NCBI GenBank assembly: GCA_031308135.1
Contig: JAHLJT010003656.1
Location: 49,048,335 to 49,112,334 of the forward strand
Direction of reading: 5' to 3'
DNA: 64,000 nt
Source of the DNA: Acheta domesticus
Lineage: Eukaryota > Arthropoda > Insecta > Orthoptera > Gryllidae
The notes under the pieces were generated by a model. The model saw nothing but the letters and a program-made list of their open reading frames with translations, did not search any database and was not told where the DNA came from. The translations under genes and the position numbers were made by a program. Shown piece after piece: positions 55,060 to 64,000 of this stretch; the first letter of the stretch is position 1, and each line of letters opens with the position of its first letter.

Positions 55060-56030
55060 AGTAACAGAGTCCCACGGATCTGTCTCGCTAGCTCTCATTG
55101 GCTACGGCACAGAATCGGCGCCAAACTCTCGCAGCAAGACGCTGGCGCCGCCAGAAGCAGCCAGTCTTGCCCGAGTCGTACTCGAAATTTCTTGTGGTGC
55201 ACTGCGCGTCGCTCTGTCGCGCGTCTTATAAGCCATCGTGGCAATTGCTTGTTTTATTGTCGAACTACAAGCCACGCTTATGTTTGCAATATTAATCAAC
55301 TCTACTTGAGCCATCACCGGCAAGCACCACGCGACTGTGCCCCGTGTTTTTTATACTTGTGACTTTTCTATAAGCCGAGTTCACGCTATCATGGCACCTA
55401 ACTACCGTTGCCAAATGACGCTTGCACCGTAAGGGCTTGAATTCGTAAGGGCCAAGCCGGCCATCATGGTTTATAATTAACTTTGTTACTAAGCTGCACA
55501 CTGTGTACGACTTCATATATAGTAACATTGACTGTCTGTGTTAGTGCAACATTTGTGCTCCGTGCCGTGCTACGCTTGTGCCGCCGGTACTATTTCTGCT
55601 CTATTTGGCTCGCCAACATTCAACTCGTGACTCCGTTTTATTGTACTGTGCTATTTTAACTGTGTTGTGCTGTTCAGTGCACATCATTATTGCACTCTTG
55701 TTATCTACTGAGCTTGCCAGAGGCTGCACTCGCCGTTTCTCTCTCTCAATGACCGCTGTCTGCTCGAGTCGCTGTAAGTTGCAACAAGCACAGACCTGCT
55801 GCAACATCTCTGTGTGTGTGACGTCACGTGCTGCGTCATCCTACTGCGTCATCCAGCCTTCGTCCAGCAGTGGGCAACACTCGTATTGGTATCAATGCAC
55901 TTTTCTTTCAGATCAACTGCCCTAAACATTTAAATATGCTTTCAAGTAGCATATTATTGCATTCCACTAATTTATGTAATTATATATTCGTTGTTAAATT
56001 ATGTGCTGTGTTTAATTAAGCAATGGTGAC
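55060..56030 (+). promoter_or_regulatory. Possible promoter and non-coding first exon
   Basis: A moderately GC-rich, non-repetitive block has a TATA-like CATATATAG (55514-55522), an initiator-like GTTAGTG about 30 bp downstream, a consensus donor GTAAGT (55774) and a strong acceptor TTTTCTTTCAG (ending 55911) defining a 138-nt intron-like segment. No coding frame crosses the junction. It might instead be part of an LTR. Weak call. Confidence 0.25.
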
Positions 56031-56198
56031 ATATCACAACCCTCCGGTAACTTCTCCTACCGTGTTCGTTTTTTACTAAATCGGAGAAGTGGTCCTTCTG
56101 AGTTACCCCAGTTTTGTGAGATGGGGCAAAATTTATAACAGTCCACTCGCTCACGCCTCCCACTGACAATGATATAACATATATATTAAAATACACTA

Positions 56199-56602
56199 AT
56201 TGGACGGTGTTATGCATCAACCGGCTAAGCGCCATTTTTGAAAAAAATTAGTTATGGACACAATCAGTTGCAATGGACCATGTTCTAAGTGTACCCAAAA
56301 TTTTGGCTCCAAAAATAGCCTTATAATTAATGAAAAATGTAAACGCCATCAGTCACATTAGGAATTTTATGTTTCACAACAACCGACTATAAACCTAGAT
56401 CTACGAATCTACTGTTCTTAATTTCACATTATGCAGGTAAGAACCAGATATTCCACTCATGTTTGTGTAATTTGGCGCTTTAATAAATGAAATAATTAAA
56501 TTACAGTTTTTAAAGCTGAAAATGTAATAAAAATCTGTGAACACGATTATCTCAAAACTTGTATGATGTCGCATAGCCAGTTGATGCATAACACCGTCCA
56601 AT
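56199..56602. mobile_element. MITE-G, 404 bp, TA-flanked
   Basis: Terminal inverted repeats ATTGGACGGTGTTATGCATC (20 of about 28 bp, with ACCGGCTA against ACTGGCTA following) and TA at 56197-56198 and 56603-56604. The interior is AT-rich and non-coding. Tc1/mariner-like on target evidence only. Confidence 0.85.
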
Positions 56603-56604
56603 TA

Positions 56605-57057
56605 TAAAACACATTTACCTAATTCAACATTACATTCATCAAAAATTTCCTAGACAAATTATTTTGAGAGCACAAATTAATTTTTGCACCACACAACTTT
56701 CCCATCAGTAGTAAATCATCTATTGCTATCCAAAACGGTAGTTTAGCAGCCAGACTAGACGCAATAGAAGCCCTCATTCAAAATCACCGGTATCTGCGGC
56801 CAGCAATCACTGCACAGTGCAGCATTCTCATCGAAGTGTTACACGTCGGCAATCGCCAACATTTCTCTGAAATTAAGGTTAACGATCACGAAAACTGGCG
56901 TCAGTGATACTTTTCACACCCAAGGTGAAAATCATTTCAGTCGTTCACGCGCACTTCCCGCCATTGAAATTACTCAAGTAAGTGCGCCGGACTGTAAAAA
57001 ACTTCAGACCGCATCTTAACGTGGTGCAACTCGATTCGACTGTATTAAGTTAATGTT
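56605..57057. other. Unique AT-rich sequence
   Basis: Nothing recognised between MITE-G and SINE-B. Confidence 0.5.
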
Positions 57058-57405
57058 ATGTTGTTGTTGTTAATGCCTTACGTGGCGAGACTCGGGCCAT
57101 CAGGCCCGCTCTTCCGTCTGACCACGCAAATTTCACTACGCTACTTTCACCCAGCGGAGAAAGAAGGTATTATCTCGGACGACGAAACAGGCGATTTGAA
57201 TTTAGCTCAGAGGCGTCATTTAGGCTTCAGGGTCTTTTACATGCAAGTAAATCTACGAACATGGGACAGCCGGCTTTACTTCCCCTTCGAAGGAAGGCGT
57301 ACGAAGGATTTTTTTCGCCCTTAAAAATCCACGGCTTCGATCGGGTTTGAACCCGCGAACTTGGGTATGACAGTCCGGTACGCTAACCGTTAAACCATCG
57401 AATCC
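57058..57405 (-). mobile_element. SINE-B copy, minus orientation, best preserved
   Basis: In reverse complement: a tRNA-like head with A-box-like TGGTTTAACGGTTAGCG (57397-57381) and perfect B box GGGTTCAAACCC (57354-57343), a body shared with the 8.2 and 9.8-kb copies, and an AACAACAACA-type tail (TGTTGTTGTT on the plus strand at 57058). Length about 350 bp. Confidence 0.9.
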
Positions 57406-57413
57406 GGTAAGTA

Positions 57414-57666
57414 TACTGCGATTTTTGTAGGAAGAGCTCTCAAGATAACTCAAATCCCATCTTCGCGATGGAATATGTCACGGCATTTCGCGTCTTTTCT
57501 CGGTCTTGCCGGTAGAAGTCGCATGATCGCAAGCACTGCTTCATACGGTCGCGATCGTGCGAAATCTAGCGGAACGACTGTGAATGATACGAAATGCCGT
57601 GACATATTCCATCGCGAAGATGGGATTTGAGTTATCTTGAGAGCTCTTCCTACAAAAATCGCAGAA
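57414..57666. mobile_element. MITE-A copy with near-perfect palindromic arms
   Basis: Arms beginning TACTGCGATTTTTGTAGG and continuing through GAGCTCTCAAGATAACTC, CCATCTTCGCGATGG and TATGTCACGGCATTTCG are almost identical for 75 bp, then diverge gradually to the centre. TA at 57412-57413 and 57667-57668. It lies 8 bp from the tRNA-like end of SINE-B. High arm identity suggests a young copy. Confidence 0.9.
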
Positions 57667-57924
57667 TAATAATATAGAAAAAAATTCGCATTTTTAAAAT
57701 ACTTTTCATACAAAAATATGTATAACAGACAAGAAGGTGGATAAAATACAAATGTATTTTGTGAAAATACCAAAATATGTAAAATATGTAATACAGTACT
57801 AAATATGTAAAAATATGTAACGAAAAAATTGGCGACGATTCGCCAAGATACGAGTTTTGAGAACAGTTGATACGATTTGACGAAAGACAAAAAATATGTA
57901 ATTACATAAAAATCCGGTCTCTGT

Positions 57925-58880
57925 TGATTAGTTATTCCGGGCGCGTCAACTCCGAAGGACAGTAGTTCCGTAAGTGAAGTGCATGTTTTTATTGCGGGAG
58001 GTGGTTCTGGTCTTTCCCGCTGGATGGAGAGATCCTGCGCCGATTTAACCATCGGCTTCTGGAGTTTTCCAAAATTCGGTATCTCCCACCAGTGGGGTAC
58101 AGCCCCAGCTGGGACAAGCACTGAGCTTCTGAACACAAGCACTAAGGAATCTTTCGGGTTCCCGGGTGCTTAACACTTTTGCCACGAGTCCCGTCGAAGT
58201 AGTGTAATTCAAATCCCGAGGGTTGGCGGTGTTCCTTCAGAAGCATGAGTTCAGCTACACGTCGGCTTCTGAGGTTATCTCCCTCATGGCGGCTCCACAA
58301 ATTCGGCATTCGCCGAGCAGCGAGCTACTGCTCGCCCGATCCCGCACAGCTGATGTGTTCGAAAAATGTTCTCTCCCTTTGAAGCGTCCTAAAGACCGAC
58401 ACGCGGTGGGTAGGGCGAGCGCCGAATGTGCATCACTCGGCAAATAGCAAGCAACTCATCCACACTACTCGGGATTCGGCGAGCGGTTGCTCGCTGTTCG
58501 CCGAATAGCGAGTGGGTGGAGCCACCTTCAAGAAATCTCCCTGGCTGACCACCACTCAATTGGGCCACACTTTAAGCCTAGGACTGACCTCCCAATGTGT
58601 GTTGTACTGCAATGCATGTTAAAGTGTGTGTCTGTGTAGAGAGAGAAGAGGTCAAAGATAAGATAAGGAACACCACGTGCGGTCCATGGCCCGATCGTTA
58701 AGGAACGTCTCTAGTAATGATAGGAGAAACCACGGAAAACCAGAGCAGGCGGCCGTTGAATTCCCCTCCAGACAGCGGCTGAACTCAACCTTCTTGAAAA
58801 GCTAGTGTCGAAAATACTATCACTGGTTCGCCAAGATTCGACCCCTCGCCCTTTGCACTTCTAAGCAACGAGCTCGTACG
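57925..58880 (-). mobile_element. SINE-A copy, minus orientation, interrupted
   Basis: The left part (57925-58150) matches the tail side (TTATTCCGGGCGCGTCAACT, GGAGTTTTCC). The right part (from about 58560) matches the body (GGTCAAAGATAAGATAAGG, ACCACGGAAAACC, GCTAGTGTCGAAAATAC) and a decayed head. About 400 bp of foreign DNA, including MITE-F, separates them. Confidence 0.7.
58288..58526. mobile_element. MITE-F inside SINE-A
   Basis: Inverted repeats: GGCGGCTCCAC plus ATTCGcCGAGCAGCGAGC on the left, and the reverse complement (GGTGGCTCCAC plus AACAGCGAGC, GCTCGCC) on the right. Additional ATTCGGCGA/TTCGCCGAAT palindromes lie near the right end. Ends and target duplication are not precise. 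Confidence 0.55.
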
Positions 58881-59131
58881 GCATGCCAGAGATGCCACGA
58901 GAATATTGGCTACTAGCTCCTGTCTGTATGTAATGTGACATATCCTACAACTCTTGGGGTATATCGCAGATGCCACACCAAAATTCCTAGTTAATTCGGA
59001 GGGCATGTCACAGATGCCAACGTATTCTAGTATGTAAAATAAAGTTATCATTGTTGAATCGATTCGGGCTACTATTCTATTTTTACACAATGTTGAGGCA
59101 ATAATGCTCTCAGTTACCCAGTTATGCACTA

Positions 59132-59304
59132 TACTGCGATTTTCGTAACGTTGTCCCTGACAGGAATCGGCTGTTTCGCTGCGATCCAATCGGGAGCTTA
59201 TATTTCGCGACAGTGACATCACTACGGTGACGTTCAATCTCCCTATTGGATGAAACCGTGATATGCTGATTCCTGTCAGGGACAAAGTTACGAAAATCGC
59301 AGTA
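59132..59304. mobile_element. MITE-B copy 2, 173 bp, TA-flanked
   Basis: Same length and arms as the copy at 934-1106. The right end reads TACTGCGATTTTCGTAAC in reverse complement, and both arms contain CTGACAGGAAT. TA at 59130-59131 and 59305-59306. Confidence 0.9.
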
Positions 59305-59473
59305 TAACGCAGAGCGGTCGAGGCCAAATTCGGGTGTGTCGGGATGGATTACAGGTAGGTCAGAGCAAGGCGAGGCGGGGCAAAGCACGACGAGGTGAAG
59401 TAGAGTGGGGCGAGATTGTGTAGAGCGGGGTGTGGCTGAGGAGGACGAGATAGAACAGGGCGGGGCACAGCAG

Positions 59474-59831
59474 GAGAGGGTGATAGGGCGGGGTGATAGG
59501 GCGGGACGATAGGGCGGGACGATAGGGCGGGACGATAGGGCGGGACGATAGGGCGGGACGATAGGGCGGGACGATACGGCGGGACGATACGGCGGGACGA
59601 TACGGCGGGACGATAGGGCGGGACGATAGGGCGGGACGATAGGGCGGGACGATAGGGTGGGACGATAGGGCGGGACGATACGGCGGGACGATAGGGCGGG
59701 ACGATAGGGCGGGACGATAGGGCGGGACGATAGGGCGCGACGATAGGGCGCGACGATAGGGCGGGACGATAGGGCGGGATGATAGGACGGGGCGATAGGA
59801 CGGGGCGATAGGACGGGACGATAGGGCGGGT
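59474..59831 (+). repeat. 13-bp minisatellite GGGCGGGACGATA, about 27 copies
   Basis: Head-to-tail 13-bp units with point variants (GATACGGC, GGGCGCG, GGACGGG) occurring in adjacent groups of two to four, which shows stepwise local duplication. A frame of 329 codons on the minus strand crosses it and is Pro/Ser/Arg repeat, not a gene. Confidence 0.95.
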
Positions 59832-60458
59832 TCTTAGAACGAGTGGAAGGGCGGAGCGGTAGGGTGAGGTTGTAAGACAGAGTGGTAGGGTAAGGTGGTG
59901 GGGCGGCTGATAGGGAGGGGCGGTGGTGTGGGTGATAGAACGGGGTGATAGTGCAGGTTCTTAGAGCGGGTGGAAAGGCGAGACAGTTGGGTGAAATTGT
60001 AAGACAGTGGCAGGGTATGGTGGAAGGGCGGGGTGGTGGGCCTGTGGTAGGGCGGGGTGAAAGGGCGGGGCGAGGATGGGGTGGGGCGGAGCGCAACCCC
60101 ATCCTCAGCACGCAGCGGCACGCAGCGCCAGTGGCGGCAGCCCTTATGAAACGTCACGCGCAGGGACAGGCTAATTTAAAACACGTTGTAGCCGCGCGCC
60201 CGCCCCCGCGCCCCGGCCGCTCCTTCGCAGAGGACTTTCCTTTGTGGCGCGCGCCTGATGACTTGTCACCGAGCGCCACGCACGCGCCCCGCCCCTCCCC
60301 GCCGCGCCGCGGACAAGGAGGCGGCGAGGGCTGGGAGCGCGCAGGGAGGATGGAGATATGGTATCAAGTGTAAGTCTACTAGCTTAGTTCCAGATTTCCT
60401 TTCGGGACTTTGGGAAGAACATGGAATTGAAGAGATCAAGAGCGTTGTACGATACATT
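59832..60458. other. G-rich then CpG-rich island
   Basis: 59832-60100 continues as degenerate GGTGGGGCGG-type sequence. 60110-60340 is CpG-dense (GCCGCGCGCCCGCCC). No recognised gene. Confidence 0.45.
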
Positions 60459-61226
60459 TACAAGACAAGGTACAAGACAAGGTACAAGACAAGGTACGAG
60501 ACAAGGTACGAGACAAGGTACGAGACAAGGTACGAGACAAGGTACGAGACAAGGTACGAGACAAGGTACGAGACAAGGTACGAGACAAGGTACGAGACAA
60601 GGTACGAGACAAGGTACGAGACAAGGTACGAGACAAGGTACGAGACAAGGTACGAGACAAGGTACGAGACAAGGTACGAGACAAGGTACGAGACAAGGTA
60701 CGAGACAAGGTACGAGACAAGGTACGAGACAAGGTACGAGACAAGATACGAGACAAGGTACAAGACAAGGTACAAGACAAGGTACAAGACAAGGTACGAG
60801 ACAAGGTACGAGACAAGGTACGAGACAAGGTACGAGACAAGGTGCGAGACAAGGTGCGAGACAAGGTGCGAGACAAGGTGCGTGACAAGGTACGAGACAA
60901 GGTGCGAGACAAGGTACGAGACAAGGTGCGAGACAGGGTACGAGGCAGGGTACGAGACAGGGTACGAGATAGAGTACGAGACAGGGTACGAGACAGAATA
61001 CGAGGCAGGGTACGAGACAGGGTACGAGGCAGGGTACGAGACAGGGTACGAGACAGGGTACGAGACAGGGTACGAGACAGGGTACGAGACAGGGTACGAG
61101 ACAGGGTACGAGACAGGGTACGAGACAGGGTACGAGACAGGGTACGAGACAGGGTACGAGACAGGGTACGAGACAGGGTACGAGACAGGGTACGAGACAG
61201 GGTACGAGACAGGGTACGAGACAGGC
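60459..61226 (+). repeat. 12-bp minisatellite TACGAGACAAGG, 64 copies
   Basis: Exactly about 64 units of 12 bp. Variants are zoned: TACAAG units first, a long TACGAGACAAGG block, three TACAAG units again near 60769, then GTGCGAG units (60841-60930), then TACGAGACAGGG units to the end. The period keeps all frames open. Confidence 0.97.
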
Positions 61227-62982
61227 CTGTGTGCAGCGTAGCCAGATCTTTGAACTTATATCCCGGTATCAACCTTCAAAAATCCTGCAATTTTCACTAA
61301 AATTCCAGGCACAAATGTCAATTACTTTAAATTATGAAATTGTTCATATCATAACTATTAGGTTTTTAACGTGCACAGGAAGTTCGTTGAACCTAACTCG
61401 ATATCTATTCATTTTATATCGATAAATTAATGGAATGTTCTATCCTTTTCTACCAAAGCATGTGCTAAAATGACCTTTCTATGTCACCCTAAAGTTTTTT
61501 TACCGAAGTGCTTTCACAAAAATCATAGTTATTTGTAATATTGGTGTTAGATATAACTTATTGCATAAGAAAATATTAAATGAATCTGAAATTACATCAA
61601 TAATTAGTACAGACTTAAAATCCTGGTATTTAACATACCAGAATGTCTTCATCCTGTTATATGGTATCTTTATTAAAATCCTGGTAAAAATACAAGGATC
61701 GTGATACGTCTGGCAACATTGGCTCACCAAACCCTACTCATTCATGTTCCTATTCGTACACACGAATTATATCCCATACACTTGCCTCATAGCTATCACC
61801 ACATCAGCCGATGTAGCACATCCTGAGCAGCTGGAAAACACGTATAAATTCTAAATATTGTTTAACATTAAGAAACAACACTCAGTAAATTGCGACTAAG
61901 ATGTAGCATGCCAATTCTCGTAAGCACGCGGACACTTGGGAACACGTGTAAACGGGAGGTCACGCAGGTAGTTCTCTCAAAAGTGACAACTTCTTAAGAG
62001 CTGGTCCTCAGGCGACTACCTGGCGCCTGCCGGGGGCACGTGGCTGTTAGTCACCGGTCAGGCTGAGGGGAATGTAAGAGGAGGTGCCCTGTGAGAAAAG
62101 GGAACAATAAGTTGTAAGGTGCAATCGGATCTCTCTGTACTCTTCATTTGGAATAAACGGCTGTCAACGGAAGTTGGTGTTTGACTGTCTCACTACCTAA
62201 GCCAGTTGCAGCAAAACAGTGCGAACTAGAACCGCACTCTGTTCTCTCACCCCAGAGAGAGAACGACCAACACAACTTACGCACTCTTCCCATCTTCACC
62301 AATGCACTGCTCTGACTTGATACACGTGGAAAGACGGGTTCAGTTTAAAAGGAAGTCTGTACTTCGTATGCAATATAGATAGAAAAATATAATAGAGATA
62401 TAGTATAGATAGAAATATAAGAACAGAACATTTCTTCTGAATATTTTTTTCCTTCCTAGTCTAGATAAAATATTTTTTCAACTTGCAACTTACATCAACG
62501 GTCAGCAAAAAAACTAGCGATATTCTCTGACGTCATTTTAATTGTCTGCAAAGTTATTCATACGTTTTAATACACTGAGACTCATTAAACAAAATTTTCA
62601 GAAAAAAATGTTTTAGCTATGTAATTATATGTAAAATAGAATAAGAAAATTATTGCGAATTGATTTGTAATAAAATACTACTGTGACTTGCAGAAAACAT
62701 CAACCCTACAATTAATGTGAGTGAACAGCTAAAGAAGACCCATTATTCATAACAATGTATTTCAATTTTTTAAATTTTATTTCTTTCTCCCTCCTCTCCA
62801 CAAAGTGTAGCCCAATCGTACCATAATAGTGCATCTACCCGTGTACTACATTGCTTTGAATGCGCCACAATTTTTTCCCTGAAAATGTTTATAGAAGCTA
62901 GTAAGTAATTAAATAAATACAAAATTTAATTTTTAACTAGTTATCTCTAGGAGAAAATATGCTGTTGCGCAGTGTCATGCAC
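61227..62982. other. AT-rich sequence with a possible solo LTR
   Basis: AT-rich except 61890-62215. No protein-coding feature seen. Confidence 0.45.
61892..62212 (+). mobile_element. Possible solo LTR
   Basis: GC-richer block starting TGTAGCATGCC and ending GTTGCAGCA, with a GGAATAAACGG polyadenylation-like signal near 62150 preceded by CTCTCTGTACTC. This is the layout of an LTR R region. I could not find a target duplication or inverted TG/CA ends beyond the dinucleotides. Confidence 0.3.
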
Positions 62983-63121
62983 ACACAGACACATACACAG
63001 ACACATACACAGACACATACACAGACACATACACAGACACATACACAGACACAGACACAGACACAGACACAGACACATACACAGACACATACACAGACAC
63101 ATACACAGACACATACACAGA
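62983..63121 (+). repeat. (ACACAGACACAT)n microsatellite
   Basis: About 139 bp of 12-bp ACACAGACACAT units, with a central run of five ACACAG hexamers. It ends exactly where the R1-like element begins. Confidence 0.95.
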
Positions 63122-63868
63122 CTCCACTCCCACTCCATTCCCAAGCATCGGGATGCCCTGGTAGTGAGAGCCAGCGAGAGCGGCACGTACGCGGACATTT
63201 TGCGACGCATGAAACAAGCCCCGGAGCTTGAAGAACTGGGACGCAACGTGGTAAAAATAAGAAAGAGAGGCACCGGAGACTTGCTTTTTGAGATGGGACC
63301 TGCGAGTGGCTCGAAGGCAGCACAGTTCCAGACTGCGGTGGCAGAGCAACTTAAGGGAATAGCGGAGGTAAAGACCCTTTCAACTGAGGTGCTCCTGGAG
63401 ATAAAAGACATGGACGAAGTTACAACAGAAAAAGAAATTGTTGAGGCCTTCGAAAGGCATCTGGAGGCGGCAAAGGAAAGGAAAGTTGTAGTTAAATCAC
63501 TTCGTACCGCCAACGGTAGCACCCAAACAGCAGTGATTGCACTACCAGCAGATCTAGCCAGGAAAGCGGTGCAATTGGATAAAATTAAGATTGGTTGGGT
63601 TAGGTGTCGTATTCGAGAGAAAATAGTTGCTACAAGGTGTTACAGGTGTTGGGCTTTTGGGCATCTGGCGCGTAACTGCAAAGGGCCTGATAGGTCCAAA
63701 AACTGTCATCGTTGCGGAGAGGGAGGGCATATTGCTAGGACCTCCACTAAAACCCCTAACTGTTGTCTCTGCCAGGGAAAAGACGGAGAACCGCATGCAA
63801 CTGGTAGCTACAAGTGCCCCTATTACCAAGAGGCCATAAAGAAGGTGGAACGGGGGAAGAAAGAATGA
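63122..63868 (+). pseudogene. R1-type ORF1 (gag-like) C-terminal part with zinc knuckles
   Basis: The frame is open from the microsatellite but has no plausible start, since the N-terminal part is missing. Counting from 62972, recognisable sequence begins at KHRDALVVRASES (about residue 58) and continues through a gag-like central domain. Three knuckles follow: CYRCWAFGHLARNC (residues 223-236, intact CCHC), a second at 245-258 where the last Cys is Ser (TCC at 63743-63745), and a third CX2CX7HX6C. The protein normally binds element RNA and assembles the RNP. Truncation and the knuckle change make this copy non-functional for ORF1. Confidence 0.85.
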
Positions 63869-64000
63869 GAATGAGAGTTATTCAGCTTAATCTAAATCAT
63901 TGCGAGGCGGCACAAGATCTTCTCAGTCAGACAGTGCACGAGATGAAAATAGACGTGGCGATCCTGTGCGAGCCATATAGGAATATCACCAGTCCTCAAT
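63865..64000 (+). CDS. R1-type ORF2, N-terminal 45 codons (endonuclease start)
   Basis: The ATG at 63865 overlaps the ORF1 stop as ATGA. The first residues contain QLNLNHCEAAQDLL, the N-terminal Asn-containing strand of APE endonucleases, and VAILCEPY, containing the catalytic Glu. Both match R1-clade ORF2 starts. The frame is open to the window edge. Expression would depend on reinitiation after ORF1. Confidence 0.85.
   Translation, partial: MRMRVIQLNLNHCEAAQDLLSQTVHEMKIDVAILCEPYRNITSPQ

Larger units (their letters stand above)
63122..64000 (+). mobile_element. R1-clade non-LTR retrotransposon, 5'-truncated, runs off the window
   Basis: The 3' part of ORF1 with CCHC knuckles is followed directly by the start of an APE-endonuclease ORF2. 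The 5' side joins an ACAC/ACAT microsatellite. In the R1 clade, Waldo- and Mino-type families are known to insert in ACAY or AC repeats; membership here is inferred from the junction. Confidence 0.8.

Noticed and set aside
59122..60111. 329-codon minus-strand Pro/Arg/Ser-rich frame
   Set aside because: Runs through the 13-bp minisatellite and a MITE; no gene-like composition.
60258..61300. 327-codon frame of YETR/YETG repeats and its minus-strand counterparts
   Set aside because: A 12-bp minisatellite keeps every frame open; coding-like length is an artefact.
62972..63121. Start codon and His/Arg N-terminus for the R1 ORF1
   Set aside because: The upstream frame is microsatellite translation starting at a GTG; the true N-terminus is missing.

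Overview
The window looks like a piece of a large, repeat-rich arthropod genome, most likely an insect. The evidence is APE-type non-LTR retrotransposons of the CR1, Jockey and R1 types, tRNA-derived SINEs, TA- and TTAA-flanked MITEs, many micro- and minisatellites, and AT-rich unique DNA broken by short GC-rich islands. Nothing in it fixes the species. I find no convincing host protein-coding gene. Long open frames at 0.2-0.7, 3.0-3.8, 11.3-12.1, 28-29, 41, 48 and 60-61 kb are produced by simple repeats. Repeat family names (SINE-A, MITE-B and so on) are my own labels.

Layout. 0-10.8 kb: a 14-bp minisatellite, a SINE-A copy split by a MITE, GC-rich islands with GGN repeats, a SINE-B copy split by a MITE, then another SINE-B and SINE-A. 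11.3-12.1 kb: about 45 almost perfect copies of a 16-bp satellite. 14.8-19.4 kb: an apparently near-full-length CR1-type retrotransposon. Its ORF1 has a 2A-like motif, a PHD-type finger and an SGNH esterase and is broken by a stop and a frameshift. Its ORF2 (endonuclease plus reverse transcriptase) is open for 1014 codons. 19.4-31 kb: mostly unique AT-rich DNA with MITEs, a 176-bp tandem repeat split by a TA-flanked MITE, a short Penelope-like fragment and a 5'-truncated CR1 tail.

31.0-34.0 kb is a nest of insertions in a decayed Jockey-like reverse transcriptase: a TTAA-flanked piggyBac-type MITE, a palindromic MITE, and a 440-bp hairpin element containing a hammerhead-ribozyme-like motif. 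One arm of the hairpin starts exactly at the predicted self-cleavage site. 34-59 kb: unique AT-rich DNA with GC-rich or G-rich islands, a (CA)n(TA)n palindrome, and more SINE and MITE copies. 59.1-61.2 kb: a MITE, a 13-bp and a 12-bp minisatellite. 63.1-64.0 kb: a 5'-truncated R1-clade element abutting an ACAC/ACAT-type microsatellite. Its ORF1 and ORF2 overlap as ATGA and it runs off the window.

How the parts relate: LINE reverse transcriptases are the likely source of SINE mobilisation, and DNA transposons elsewhere in the genome would have to supply transposase for the MITEs, since none is encoded here. Several nested insertions give relative ages (SINE before MITE, Jockey before piggyBac-type MITE). 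The features least explained by standard annotation are the hammerhead-like motifs at 33.1 kb and 27.2 kb.
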